DNA from: Aeromonas australiensis
GTDB lineage: Bacteria > Pseudomonadota > Gammaproteobacteria > Enterobacterales > Aeromonadaceae
NCBI RefSeq assembly: GCF_000819725.1
Contig: NZ_CDDH01000045.1
Coordinates: 124,001-188,000, forward strand
Length of the DNA stretch: 64,000 nt
Direction: 5' to 3'
Within the stretch, counting starts at the first letter, position 1. Each line of letters opens with the position of its first letter. A program made the translations under genes and the position numbers. The notes under the pieces were generated by a model, which ran no database searches, had not been told where the DNA came from, and saw only the letters and a program-made list of their open reading frames with translations. Shown piece after piece: positions 20,880 to 30,279 of this stretch.

Positions 20880-21770
20880 GTGGCGCTGGACCATTTTTCC
20901 CGTCTGCATCGTCAGCGTATTGACGACTGTCTTTCAGCACAACTTGAATCCTTGCCCGCCATGGCGCCGCGCCTGCGCGATGCCATGAGTTACGGCCTGT
21001 TGCTGGGCGGCAAGCGGGTTCGCCCGTTTCTGGTCTACGCGGTCGGCGAGATGCTGGGGGTCAAGAGCGAACTGCTGGATGGCCCCGCGGCTGCCGTGGA
21101 GTGCATCCATGCCTACTCCCTGCTACACGATGACCTGCCCGCCATGGATAATGACGACTTGCGTCGCGGTCAGCCAACCGTTCACAAGGCGTTTGACGAA
21201 GGGACCGCGATTCTGGCTGGTGATGCGCTACAGACCCTGGCCTTCGCCATTCTGGCCGACCACCCCATGCCCGATACCTTAATGGCCAACCGGGTGCGGA
21301 TGCTGAGTACCCTCGCCCGCGCCTCCGGCTATCTCGGCATGTGTGGCGGGCAGGCGCTGGATCTGCAGGCTGAAGGACGTCAGATTTCGCTCGCCGAACT
21401 GGAGCAGGTACACCGCCACAAGACCGGCGCGCTGATTGAGTGCGCCGTGGCGCTCGGTGCTCTGTGCAAACCCGATGTCGATGACGCCACGCTGGCCGCG
21501 CTGCAAACCTACGCCGCTGCCATCGGACTGGCCTTCCAGGTGCAAGATGACATCCTCGATATCACGGGTGATACCGCTACCTTGGGCAAGCCGCAAGGTT
21601 CTGACCTGGCGCTGGAGAAAAGTACCTATCCGGCCCTGCTTGGACTCGAAAATGCCCGTGAGCTGGCTCGCGAACTGCATGGGAAAGCCTTAACAGCCCT
21701 GCAATCCTTGCCCTACAATACCGACATTCTGGAAGCGTTTGCCGATTACATCATCGAGCGAACCCACTAA
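20880..21770 (+). CDS. ispA: (2E,6E)-farnesyl diphosphate synthase
   Basis: A 296-residue trans-prenyltransferase condensing IPP with DMAPP and GPP. The first aspartate-rich motif is DDLPAMDNDD and the second DDILD, with GGKRVRP and the product-length region upstream. It starts with GTG directly after the xseB stop (GAGGAGTGAGTG), so the two are coupled. It precedes dxs, putting two isoprenoid steps in one operon. Confidence 0.96.
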   Translation: MALDHFSRLHRQRIDDCLSAQLESLPAMAPRLRDAMSYGLLLGGKRVRPFLVYAVGEMLGVKSELLDGPAAAVECIHAYSLLHDDLPAMDNDDLRRGQPTVHKAFDEGTAILAGDALQTLAFAILADHPMPDTLMANRVRMLSTLARASGYLGMCGGQALDLQAEGRQISLAELEQVHRHKTGALIECAVALGALCKPDVDDATLAALQTYAAAIGLAFQVQDDILDITGDTATLGKPQGSDLALEKSTYPALLGLENARELARELHGKALTALQSLPYNTDILEAFADYIIERTH

Positions 21771-21791
21771 ACGCTGGATAACAGTAACAAT

Positions 21792-23660
21792 ATGAGCGTT
21801 GATATTAGCAATTTCCCCAACCTGGCCCTCGCTGACACGCCGGTCGAGTTGCGATCTCTCCCCTTCGAACGGCTGCCTGCCGTGTGCCGCGAGCTGCGCG
21901 AATATCTGCTGCGCTCGGTGAGCCGTTCCAGTGGACACTTTGCCTCCGGCCTCGGTACCGTCGAACTGACCGTGGCCCTGCACTACGTCTACAACACCCC
22001 GTTCGATCGCTTGATCTGGGACGTGGGCCACCAAGCTTATCCTCACAAGATCCTGACCGGACGCCGTGACCAGATCCACACCATCCGTCAAAAGGATGGT
22101 CTGCACCCCTTCCCCTGGCGTGGTGAGAGCGAGTACGACGTGCTCTCCGTCGGCCACTCCAGCACCTCCATCGGTGCCGCTCTCGGTATGGCGGTTGCCG
22201 CAGAGAGTGAAGCGCTGGGCCGCAAGGTCGTTGCGGTGATCGGTGATGGCGCCCTGACGGCGGGGATGGCTTTTGAAGCGCTCAACCACGCCGGCGATGT
22301 CCATAAAGACATGCTGGTGATCCTCAACGACAACGAGATGTCCATCTCCGAGAATGTCGGCGCGCTCAACAACCATCTGGCCCGGGTCATGTCCGGCAAG
22401 CTTTACACCACTATCCGCGAAGGTGGCAAAAAGGTGCTGGCGGGCCTGCCACCGGTCAAGGAGTTGGCCAAGCGAGCTGAAGAGCACCTCAAGGGGATGG
22501 TGGTGCCCGGCACCCTGTTCGAGGAGTTTGGCTTCAACTATATCGGCCCCATCGACGGGCATGATATCGAGGCGCTGGTCGAGACCCTGCGCAACATGCG
22601 CAGCCTCAAGGGTCCGCAGCTGCTACACGTCAAGACCAAAAAGGGCAAGGGATACGAGCCGGCGGAAAAAGACCCCATCGGTTATCATGCCGTGCCCAAG
22701 TTCAATCCGGACGAGTGCTCCCTGCCGAAAGCGAGCGCCGCGAAACCCACGTTTTCCGCCATTTTTGGCCAGTGGCTGTGTGACATGGCCGCCAAAGATG
22801 AGAAGCTGGTCGGCATCACCCCCGCCATGCGCGAAGGCTCGGGGCTGGTGAAATTCAGCCAGCAATATCCGGATCGCTACTTCGATGTGGCCATTGCCGA
22901 ACAGCATGCGGTCACGTTCGCTGCAGGTCTTGCCATCGCCGACAAGAAGCCGGTGGTCGCCATCTATTCGAGCTTCCTGCAGCGCGCCTACGATCAGGTG
23001 ATCCACGACGTGGCGCTGCAAGATCTGCCGGTACTGTTCGCCATCGACCGGGCCGGTCTGGTGGGCGCCGACGGTCCAACCCATCAGGGGGCGTTCGACA
23101 TCAGCTTCCTGCGCACCGTGCCCAACATGGTGGTGATGACGCCATCTGACGAGAACGAGTGCCGCCAGATGCTCTATACCGGCTACCTCCATCAGGGCCC
23201 TGCCGCCGTGCGTTACCCGCGCGGCAGCAGCCTGAGCGATACCCCCATCTCATCAGAGATGCAGGCGCTGGCGCTCGGCAAGGGACGAATCTTGCGAGAA
23301 GGCAAGGGCACCGCCATTCTGGCCTTTGGCACCCTGCTGCACCACGCGAAGGCGGCCGCCGAAGCGCTGGATGCCACCCTGGTGGATATGCGCTTCGTCA
23401 AACCCATGGATGAGGCGCTGGTGCTATCGCTAGCAGCCAGCCACGATCAGTTCGTCACCATCGAAGACAACGCCATCATGGGCGGCGCCGGCTCGGCGGT
23501 GAACGAGTTGCTGATGCGCAGCAGACAGTGCAAGCCGGTGCTCAACCTCGGCCTGCCGGATCGCTTCGTGGAACAAGGCACCCAGCAGGAGATCTATGCC
23601 CTGCTCGGTCTGGACGATGCTGGCATTCAACGTTCTATCGAGGCGTGGCTGCAAGCCTGA
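21792..23660 (+). CDS. dxs: 1-deoxy-D-xylulose-5-phosphate synthase
   Basis: A 622-residue thiamine-diphosphate enzyme joining pyruvate and glyceraldehyde-3-P, the first step of the MEP pathway and of the thiamine/pyridoxal precursor DXP. The ThDP motif [27 protein letters not shown] and the transketolase-like domain with [13 protein letters not shown] are seen. 21 bases after ispA; a strong terminator follows. Confidence 0.97.
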   Translation: MSVDISNFPNLALADTPVELRSLPFERLPAVCRELREYLLRSVSRSSGHFASGLGTVELTVALHYVYNTPFDRLIWDVGHQAYPHKILTGRRDQIHTIRQKDGLHPFPWRGESEYDVLSVGHSSTSIGAALGMAVAAESEALGRKVVAVIGDGALTAGMAFEALNHAGDVHKDMLVILNDNEMSISENVGALNNHLARVMSGKLYTTIREGGKKVLAGLPPVKELAKRAEEHLKGMVVPGTLFEEFGFNYIGPIDGHDIEALVETLRNMRSLKGPQLLHVKTKKGKGYEPAEKDPIGYHAVPKFNPDECSLPKASAAKPTFSAIFGQWLCDMAAKDEKLVGITPAMREGSGLVKFSQQYPDRYFDVAIAEQHAVTFAAGLAIADKKPVVAIYSSFLQRAYDQVIHDVALQDLPVLFAIDRAGLVGADGPTHQGAFDISFLRTVPNMVVMTPSDENECRQMLYTGYLHQGPAAVRYPRGSSLSDTPISSEMQALALGKGRILREGKGTAILAFGTLLHHAKAAAEALDATLVDMRFVKPMDEALVLSLAASHDQFVTIEDNAIMGGAGSAVNELLMRSRQCKPVLNLGLPDRFVEQGTQQEIYALLGLDDAGIQRSIEAWLQA

Positions 23661-23689
23661 ACAACGAACACATAAAAAACCATCCCCCG

Positions 23690-23725
23690 AATGCCAGTCA
23701 ATTAAACCTGACTGGCATTGTTTTA
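23690..23725 (+). terminator. terminator after dxs
   Basis: AATGCCAGTCA / TGACTGGCATT stem with an 8-base loop, followed by GTTTTATT. Confidence 0.88.
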
Positions 23726-23853
23726 TTGGCTTGTTCACTCGCTACAGCGTTGGCCTTGGCTTCACCCTGCTGTCGGCAACACATCGCCTAAAAAAGCTAT
23801 CGGCATAAAGAACAATGCGTTGCCGAACCCATGATAGAGGAACGATTGCACAA

Positions 23854-23884
23854 AAAAATCCCCAAGCAATGCTTGGGGATTTTT
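23854..23884. terminator. bidirectional terminator downstream of ushA
   Basis: A 15-bp perfect stem (AAAAATCCCCAAGCA / TGCTTGGGGATTTTT) has a 1-base loop in the symmetric pairing; in practice the inner pairs would open. The 23726-23850 stretch before it shows no convincing gene. Confidence 0.85.
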
Positions 23885-23952
23885 ATCAAAGAGACCTAGT
23901 AGTCACCAGCCTCGGTTTTGGCGTGAGAGACAGCGACTAAACCAGCACCAAA

Positions 23953-25683
23953 TCAGTTACAGCCCTCTGCCGAAGTAGAGTTCAGGTAACGCACTTCGTT
24001 AGCTGGCTGGTAATCAGCCACATTGATGACCTTCTTGATTTCGATGAACTCTTTCAGTACTGCTGCATCAACCAAACCGGCATTGATGGTATCGATCTTC
24101 GGATAACCGTCACCACCGGAAGCACTGAAGCTCGGAATAGCAAAGCTATAAGTGGCTGCAGGATCAAATGCCTTGCCACCGATGGTGGTGATATTAACGC
24201 TCTTGGCCTGGCAATTTACCTCCATTTCAATACCGCCAAACTGGGCATAACCACCGGTATTGCGCGTCTTGGTGGCAACTTGACCCAGGTAGGTGGAAAG
24301 CTCACTCCCCTTCATAACCCCCTTGTTGACCGTGTTACCAAACGGGTGGACCAGCAGCACACTGCGGTAGGTGATATCACCGGCCGGGATGCTGTCCCGC
24401 ACCCCACCTGAGTTGACAATACCGAAATCAACGCCCAGCTTGCTCGAAGAGGCGGTGGTGATCAAACGACCCAGGTTGGTCTGCTTGTTACGTACCGAGT
24501 TGCGATCCCCCACCAGCAGGCCATCGCTTGACCCGATGAGAACATTCAATTCCTGCTGACCCTTGTCCTGATAGACCTGCAGTGTGCTCTGCAGTTCAGG
24601 GTCTTGCTCAATTCTCTCTTGTACGAATTGCATCAACGCCGGGTTTGAAGTGGCTTTGCCCTGATCATCAACAGGCCTGCCCTCGGCATTACGCTTGACC
24701 AGGTTAACCGGGATTAGCTCATAACTGGTCAGGGTCAGCTTGCCATTCTGGTAGTCAAACTGGGCGCGACCCACATACTTGCCCCACTCGTGAGCCTGCA
24801 TGATCCAGGTACCATTTTGCTGATCTGGCTTGCAATCATCGCCCGGTTTGAAATTGGCGTACTTGTTGATCGTGCTTGGTTCCATGCAGACCGGATTCTG
24901 GGAGTGGCCGCCGATAATGACATCCAGGGTACCGGCTGGCAGCTTGCGCGCCATCTCCACATCGCCAGGGGCATTACTGCCATGCTGGCCATCGGCATAG
25001 TGCCCCATATGGGTGATGGCGAAGACCAGATTGGCTTCTTTCTTGTCACGGATCTGCTTGCCCAGTTTAGCGGCTTCGCTGGTTGGGTCACGAAACTCGA
25101 GGGTTTTCACATTATTGGGGTCTACCAGCTGGGCTGTATCCTCGGTGGTCAAACCGAGTACTGCTACCTTGAGCCCGTTCTCCAGCGTGAATACTTTGTA
25201 GGGGTCAAAATAGTGTTTACCGCTCGCCTTGTCATAGATGTTGGCCGAGAGCATGGGGAACTGAGCCCACTTACGCTGCTTTTCAAGCACATCCAACGGG
25301 TTATCAAATTCGTGGTTACCCACCGCCATGGCATCATAGCGGATGCTGTTCATAGCCACGAAATCAGGCTCGGCATCCTGCAGATCAGACTCGGGGACAC
25401 CGGTATTCACATCACCACCAGAGAGCAGCAATACCTCGCTGCCAGCCGCCTTGGCATCGGCACGCAACCGTTCGACCAAGGTCTTCTGGGCTGCCATACC
25501 GTACTCGTTTTCTGCGTTATGCCAGAAACGACCGTGGGTATCGTTGGTGTGCAAAATAGTCAGCTTGCAGACATTTTCAGTGCAGGGAGCGACGGTGTCA
25601 TTGGTCGAGGTATTACAGCCAGTCAGTGCAGCGAGCACGGCCAGTGCCACACCGCCTTTGAGAAAGTTATTATTCATTTCCAT
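23953..25683 (-). CDS. ushA: UshA-type 5'-nucleotidase / UDP-sugar hydrolase, lipoprotein form
   Basis: A 576-residue metallophosphoesterase hydrolysing extracytoplasmic nucleotides. Metal-site motifs are LHTNDTHGRF, GGDVNTGVPESD, GNHEFDNP, THMGHY and GGHSQNPVC; the C-terminal nucleotide-binding domain contains VNSGGVRDSIPAGD. Similarity to E. coli UshA is extensive. Unlike that soluble periplasmic enzyme, the N-terminus carries a lipobox (LAALTGC, Cys about 23), so it should be membrane-anchored like Vibrio NutA. ATG at 25677 is an alternative start. Orphan gene with a terminator downstream. Confidence 0.93.
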   Translation of the reverse strand: MEMNNNFLKGGVALAVLAALTGCNTSTNDTVAPCTENVCKLTILHTNDTHGRFWHNAENEYGMAAQKTLVERLRADAKAAGSEVLLLSGGDVNTGVPESDLQDAEPDFVAMNSIRYDAMAVGNHEFDNPLDVLEKQRKWAQFPMLSANIYDKASGKHYFDPYKVFTLENGLKVAVLGLTTEDTAQLVDPNNVKTLEFRDPTSEAAKLGKQIRDKKEANLVFAITHMGHYADGQHGSNAPGDVEMARKLPAGTLDVIIGGHSQNPVCMEPSTINKYANFKPGDDCKPDQQNGTWIMQAHEWGKYVGRAQFDYQNGKLTLTSYELIPVNLVKRNAEGRPVDDQGKATSNPALMQFVQERIEQDPELQSTLQVYQDKGQQELNVLIGSSDGLLVGDRNSVRNKQTNLGRLITTASSSKLGVDFGIVNSGGVRDSIPAGDITYRSVLLVHPFGNTVNKGVMKGSELSTYLGQVATKTRNTGGYAQFGGIEMEVNCQAKSVNITTIGGKAFDPAATYSFAIPSFSASGGDGYPKIDTINAGLVDAAVLKEFIEIKKVINVADYQPANEVRYLNSTSAEGCN

Positions 25684-25943
25684 ATCACCTTGATTGTTTT
25701 GTTATTTATCAACCCTGTCCAGCGGGTCGGGCGCCAATATAACAAACAACAGATGACCGTTTTTCATCGATGACTCACAAATTCTGCTAATTGTGATCTT
25801 CGGCCCAACATCCAGCTTCCTGCTGATTTATCAGGTTTTTGTTGAGTGGTCACTCACTTGCACCCTCTCGCACCAAGGAGGCGCCCTCCCGTCGCGCCTT
25901 TATGGCATACTCCCCAACCAGCCATGCCAGAGGAGATGATTTG

Positions 25944-26288
25944 ATGGCCAAATACGACAAGATTTCCCCCGAGACCCAGCAGGAGGCAATGAAAATTGCC
26001 CGTGCCAACCAGAAGCCGGGGCAGACCAAGGAACAGACCCAGCTTATCGCACAAGGGATCCAGAAAGGCATCGACGAATACAAGAAACAGATGAAGGCGC
26101 GGGCCCGCGAAGCGAGCCGCCAGAAAAAATTGCAGGCCAAAGCCAGGCAACCACAGGGCGCGCTACAAACCGAAGAGCAAGACGATCAGCTTGAGCTGGT
26201 TGAAGTGAGCCATCAGCATCCCCTGCCCTGGATCTTGCTGGTGTTGAGCTGGCTGGGATTTGCAGCAACCTGGTTCTGGTTGCACTAA
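25944..26288 (+). CDS. small membrane-tethered basic protein (DUF2956-like)
   Basis: 114 residues. A strongly charged, helical N-terminal part (MAKYDKISPETQQEAMKIAR onward, rich in Lys/Gln/Arg) resembles what I recall as the DUF2956 family. The C-terminal part is a single membrane helix (PWILLVLSWLGFAATWFWL). The start is ATG 25944 with GAGGAG 8 bases upstream; the frame is open further upstream but the extra residues look random. Function unknown. Confidence 0.75.
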   Translation: MAKYDKISPETQQEAMKIARANQKPGQTKEQTQLIAQGIQKGIDEYKKQMKARAREASRQKKLQAKARQPQGALQTEEQDDQLELVEVSHQHPLPWILLVLSWLGFAATWFWLH

Positions 26289-26430
26289 GACGCGCTAGCA
26301 AACCTTTATCCGGGATCCTCTTCACAGCCCGGGCCTGAGTTACTGGCTATCACCCACGAAGAGTGATTAAATCCCGCGCCTCTTGCACCAGATACCCGCT
26401 TTTTGATGCTCTGTTTTCAGGAATGATGTT

Positions 26431-26766
26431 ATGAACCCTGCACCACTCTACCTGCTGGCCCCCTTTGTACTGTTCCTTGTAACCATGCTGCTCTATCGTA
26501 TCTCGCCGCTGCGGGCAGTCGCTGCCGGTGGGGGGCGCTGGTTGATCCTCCCTGCCTTCACCCTGTTTATTTTGCTGATCATCATCAACGGTGCTGCCGA
26601 TCCCACCCTGCGCAATCCTGCCTTCCACTGGCTGATGCCCGGCCTTGGTTTTGCCCTGAGCCTGTTTCCGGCGCTGCCCAAGGCGCTGGTACCACGCCTC
26701 GCCATCAAAGAGGGAGCCTTCGCTGCTCTTGGTCTGATGCTGATGAGCCTGGCCATGGTCTACTGA
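26431..26766 (+). CDS. small integral membrane protein, unknown
   Basis: 111 residues with three to four hydrophobic helices (about 7-22, 38-55, 68-84, 92-110) and an AGGA 8 bases before the ATG. No family recognised. It lies between a DUF2956-like gene and a TPR gene on the same strand with >100-base gaps, so co-transcription is uncertain. Confidence 0.65.
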   Translation: MNPAPLYLLAPFVLFLVTMLLYRISPLRAVAAGGGRWLILPAFTLFILLIIINGAADPTLRNPAFHWLMPGLGFALSLFPALPKALVPRLAIKEGAFAALGLMLMSLAMVY

Positions 26767-26875
26767 CTGAGCACTAGCGTTCGCATGACTCAAAGGACGC
26801 GCTGCAACAAGCGCCCCTTGTAGAAATAATGGCCCGCAGGCATCTTGGTCACAGGATAACCAGCAAGGAGGCCAA

Positions 26876-27745
26876 ATGGACAATCCACCCGATTTCATGG
26901 CGCTGTGGGATTATCAGGATCTCACCGCTACCGCCCTGCATTTTCACGCCCTGCTTCCGGAAGCGCGCGCCGCCGCCGATCTGCAACTCGAACTGGAGTT
27001 GCTGACCCAAATTGCCCGCACCCATTCGCTGCAGCGCCAATTTTCCGAAGCCCACCAGCTGCTCGACGAGATAGAGCCTCGCCTCACCGACACAACCCCC
27101 AGAGCGCGGATCCGGGCTCTGCTGGAACGAGGCCGCACCTTTAACTCGGCGGGCGACAAAGCCAGTGCCAAACCGCTGTTTGAACAAGCCTGGCAGTGGG
27201 GGCTCAAGGAGAGGGAGACTTATCTCGCCATCGACGCCGCCCATATGATTGCCATCGCCGCACCACTGGAAGAGCAGAGCCGCTGGAACCTGTTGGCGAT
27301 GGAGCTGGCGGAGCGCAGCAGTGACGAGAAGGTGCGCGGCTGGCTAGGCACCCTTTACAACAATCAGGGCTGGACCCTGTTCGAACTGGGTCGTTTCGAT
27401 GAGGCAAGGATATCCCAGCAAAAGTGCCTGACCTGGCACGAGCAGCATAACAACCAGGCCAAGGCGTTTATCGCCCGCTGGAGTCTGGCTCGCATGACCC
27501 GGGCCCAGGGTCAACACCAGCAGGCGTTGGCAGAGCTGCACCAGCTCAAGGCTGATATGACGGAGGCGGGTGGGCCGGAGGATGGCTATCTGTTTGAGGA
27601 GCTGGGAGAGAATGCCTTGGTGCTGGACGATCCGGCAGCGACAGAGTATTTCGCTCGCGCCTGGTTTCTACTGTCACAGGATAGCTGGCTCAAAGCCAAT
27701 GAAGGGGAACGACTGGCCCGCCTCAAGCGTCTCGCCAAACTCTGA
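26876..27745 (+). CDS. TPR-like helical repeat protein
   Basis: 289 residues of alpha-helical repeats. TPR-like units include about 65-110 (ARIRALLERGRTFNSAGDKA, KPLFEQAW) and 158-195 (LYNNQGWTLFELGRFDEA). No signal peptide and no catalytic motif, so it is a cytoplasmic scaffold of unknown partner. Strong AAGGAGG 4-6 bases before the ATG. Convergent with the luxO-like gene. Confidence 0.75.
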   Translation: MDNPPDFMALWDYQDLTATALHFHALLPEARAAADLQLELELLTQIARTHSLQRQFSEAHQLLDEIEPRLTDTTPRARIRALLERGRTFNSAGDKASAKPLFEQAWQWGLKERETYLAIDAAHMIAIAAPLEEQSRWNLLAMELAERSSDEKVRGWLGTLYNNQGWTLFELGRFDEARISQQKCLTWHEQHNNQAKAFIARWSLARMTRAQGQHQQALAELHQLKADMTEAGGPEDGYLFEELGENALVLDDPAATEYFARAWFLLSQDSWLKANEGERLARLKRLAKL

Positions 27746-27768
27746 GCACCATCATTATCACTGTGAGA

Positions 27769-27790
27769 GGGGCGGCTCATCGGCCACCCC
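27769..27790. terminator. imperfect hairpin between TPR gene and luxO
   Basis: GGGG-C-GGC paired with GCC-A-CCCC (one mismatch) between converging genes, followed on the plus side by GTTTC. Confidence 0.45.
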
Positions 27791-27797
27791 GTTTCAT

Positions 27798-29213
27798 TCA
27801 AACCTGACTGGCCTCTTCCCATACCTGTTTTTTACGATAAATGGTAGACGGGCTGATCTCGAGCAACGCCGCCGCCTTGGGAATGTTACCGTCACAGCTG
27901 GCGATGGCCTGTTCGATCACCTCTTTCTCCACCAGCCAGAGCGGGCGGATAGGTCCACTTGCCACACCATGGGCAACCGGCTCGGATGGCGCTACCGCAA
28001 CCATAGCCGCGGCTATTGGAGAGCACACCCCATTGAGTGGGGGGGGCATAATATCCGGGCTCACCAGCTCCTTGTCGTTGAGCACCACTATATTACGCAC
28101 TACGTTTTGCAACTCACGAACGTTGCCGGGCCAGGGGTAGTCGAGCAGCACCCTCGCCGCGTTGACATCGAAATCCTTGAAACGCTTGCTCTCCTCCTTG
28201 GCGTAGCTCTGCAGCAGGGTACGCGCCAGCAGCAGGATATCCTCACCCCGCTCCCGCAGCGGCGGCAGGGTAAGCGGAATGACGTGGAGCCGATAGTAGA
28301 GATCCTCGCGAAAACGGCCCGCTTTTACCTCTGCCAGCGGATCCCGGTTGGTGGCACAGACAAAGCGCACATCCACCGTCTCGAGCTTGCCGCTCCCCAC
28401 CCGTTGCAGAGTGCCGGTCTGGATAAAGCGCAGCAGCTTGCTTTGCAAGTCAAGATCCATCTCGCAGATCTCATCCAGAAACAGGGTGCCACCATCGGCC
28501 AGACTGGCGGCCCCCTTGCGATCGCCCTGGGCGCCGGTAAAGGATCCCTTCACATGGCCGAAGATCTCGCTCTCCATCAGATCGTGGGGAATGGCGGCAC
28601 AGTTGAGGGCAATAAAAGGCTGTTCGCTGCGGGGGCTGCACTGGTGAATAGCCTCGGCACACACCTCTTTGCCGGTACCGCTCTCGCCAGTGATAAAGAC
28701 GGTTGCCTTGCTGGGCGCCGCACTCTCTATGATGCGATAGACCGCCTGCATCGCCATGGAAGCACCGATAAAGCCGAAGAAAGAGCTGCGTTCAAAGTTC
28801 TCGCGATAGTGGGCAACCAATGAACTCAACTGTTGGTGTTTCTGGGCATTGCGGACGGTGGCGCAGAGCCGCTTGCTATCAAACGGTTTGGTCAGAAAAT
28901 CGAAGGCGCCGAGGCGCATCGCCTCCACCGCCACATCCACCGAGCCGTGAGCGGTGATCACCACCACCGAGCAGGGCAACTGCTGTTCGGTGATCATCTG
29001 CAAAATATCCATACCGGACATATCCGGCAGCTCCAGATCCAGCAGCACCACGGGGGGAGGACTTGCCAGCAACTGTGCCAACGCTTGCTGACCACAGTCG
29101 GCCAGCACTACCTCGTACCCTTCCTGGCGCAGGTACTGTTCATAGACCACCGCCAGGCTACGGGTATCTTCCACCAGCAGGACACGCGATTTATTTTCAG
29201 TCACTGGACTCAT
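27798..29213 (-). CDS. luxO: LuxO-like sigma-54-dependent response regulator
   Basis: 471 residues. Receiver domain (about 10-125, phospho-acceptor Asp in VVLLDLELPDMSG), AAA+ sigma-54 activation domain (about 155-375: Walker A GESGTGKE, Walker B LFLDEI) and a Fis-type HTH (about 430-465: NIPKAAALLEISPSTIYRK). The block CEMDLDLQSKLLRFIQTGT is nearly as in Vibrio LuxO. The sigma-54 contact loop reads GSFTGA rather than GAFTGA. In Vibrio, LuxO-P drives Qrr small RNAs and luxU follows; no luxU lies next to it here. A GTG at 29201 has better Shine-Dalgarno spacing than the ATG. Confidence 0.88.
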   Translation of the reverse strand: MSPVTENKSRVLLVEDTRSLAVVYEQYLRQEGYEVVLADCGQQALAQLLASPPPVVLLDLELPDMSGMDILQMITEQQLPCSVVVITAHGSVDVAVEAMRLGAFDFLTKPFDSKRLCATVRNAQKHQQLSSLVAHYRENFERSSFFGFIGASMAMQAVYRIIESAAPSKATVFITGESGTGKEVCAEAIHQCSPRSEQPFIALNCAAIPHDLMESEIFGHVKGSFTGAQGDRKGAASLADGGTLFLDEICEMDLDLQSKLLRFIQTGTLQRVGSGKLETVDVRFVCATNRDPLAEVKAGRFREDLYYRLHVIPLTLPPLRERGEDILLLARTLLQSYAKEESKRFKDFDVNAARVLLDYPWPGNVRELQNVVRNIVVLNDKELVSPDIMPPPLNGVCSPIAAAMVAVAPSEPVAHGVASGPIRPLWLVEKEVIEQAIASCDGNIPKAAALLEISPSTIYRKKQVWEEASQV

Positions 29214-29312
29214 CCTTGTATTTGATTCTACGTTCTATTTTGCCTTATTTTCGCACACAAACCCAACGCCAAGAGAACTCTGTTATCCCGCGATTACAGG
29301 GAATAAACAAGC

Positions 29313-29340
29313 AAAAACGGCTCCTTAAGGAGCCGTTTTT
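29313..29340. terminator. terminator after fkpA
   Basis: Perfect 28-base palindrome (AAAAACGGCTCCTT and its complement) between fkpA and the upstream region of luxO; T-tracts on both strands. Confidence 0.88.
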
Positions 29341-29357
29341 TTTCACTACAAGAAGAA

Positions 29358-30161
29358 TTACTTCTTGGCGTCGTCAGCTGTCGGCTTCTCGATAGCCAGC
29401 AGCTCGACGTCAAACACCAGCACGGCGTTCGCTGGGATGGAGCCTGCACCGTGCTCGCCATAGGCCAGCTTGGACGGCAGGAAGAACTTGAACTTGGAGC
29501 CGACCGGCATCAACTGCACACCTTCGGTCCAGCCCGGGATAACCTGATTGAGCGGGAAGGTCGCCGGCTCACCACGATCAACTGAGCTGTCGAACTTGGT
29601 GCCATCGGTCAGGGTACCGGTGTAGTGCACCTTGACGATATCAGTGGCTTTCGGCTTGGCACCATCACCCATCTTCTCGACCAGATATTGCAGGCCAGAT
29701 TCGGTGCTCTTCACGCCCTCTTTCTTGGCGTTATCTGCCAGGAACTCTTCGCCCTTCTGCAGATTTTCAACGGCTTCTTTCTCGGCCTTGGCCTTGGTCA
29801 AATCGTTGATCTTGGCATCGTACTCTTGCAGTACTTTCTGGATCTCTTCATCACTCATCTTGGCTTCTTTGCCCAGACCGTCGGTGACCCCTTTGAGGAT
29901 CACGGCGTTGTCCAGTTTGATGCCCAGTTCCTGCTGACGTTCCAGGGTGTTCGCGATATAACGCCCCATGGAGAGGCCAATTGCGTAGCCGGATTGCTCT
30001 TCAAAGCTCTTGGCTTCGGCCTTGGTCGCCTCTGCCGGCTTGCTGGCTTCTGCCTTCACTTCGGCGGTATTGGCCGCAGCAGGCTTCTCGTCTTTTTGGC
30101 AAGCAGTCAGACCGACGGCAACCGCCGCCGCCAACAGGGACACCTTCAGAAATTTGTTCAT
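29358..30161 (-). CDS. fkpA: FKBP-type peptidyl-prolyl isomerase FkpA
   Basis: A 267-residue extracytoplasmic folding factor. The signal sequence ends in a lipobox-like LTAC (Cys about 21), followed by an Ala/Glu/Lys linker, the helical dimerisation domain (about 52-145) and the FKBP domain (about 150-257: VHYTGTLTDGTKFDSS, FPLNQVIPGWTEG, YGEHGAGSIPANA). E. coli FkpA is a soluble periplasmic protein, so lipidation here is only a possibility. ATG 30161 has GGAG 6 bases upstream. slyX is close by, as in E. coli. Confidence 0.94.
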   Translation of the reverse strand: MNKFLKVSLLAAAVAVGLTACQKDEKPAAANTAEVKAEASKPAEATKAEAKSFEEQSGYAIGLSMGRYIANTLERQQELGIKLDNAVILKGVTDGLGKEAKMSDEEIQKVLQEYDAKINDLTKAKAEKEAVENLQKGEEFLADNAKKEGVKSTESGLQYLVEKMGDGAKPKATDIVKVHYTGTLTDGTKFDSSVDRGEPATFPLNQVIPGWTEGVQLMPVGSKFKFFLPSKLAYGEHGAGSIPANAVLVFDVELLAIEKPTADDAKK

Positions 30162-30279
30162 CAGTTTCTCCAAACTCCAAATACCGCTCTCGGTTCCATC
30201 GTGAAATGAGAGGTTTATCGTGATAAGCGCCTTATACTAACGCCGTGACCGCAGGTAACAAAAGCGTGAGACCGCAAAA

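Noticed and set aside
23726-23850. Possible gene remnant between dxs and ushA
   Set aside because: Open frames are short and resemble nothing recognisable; treated as plain intergenic DNA.
29214-29312. Possible qrr small RNA next to luxO
   Set aside because: No sigma-54 promoter (GG-N10-GC type) and none of the conserved Qrr core were found in this interval.
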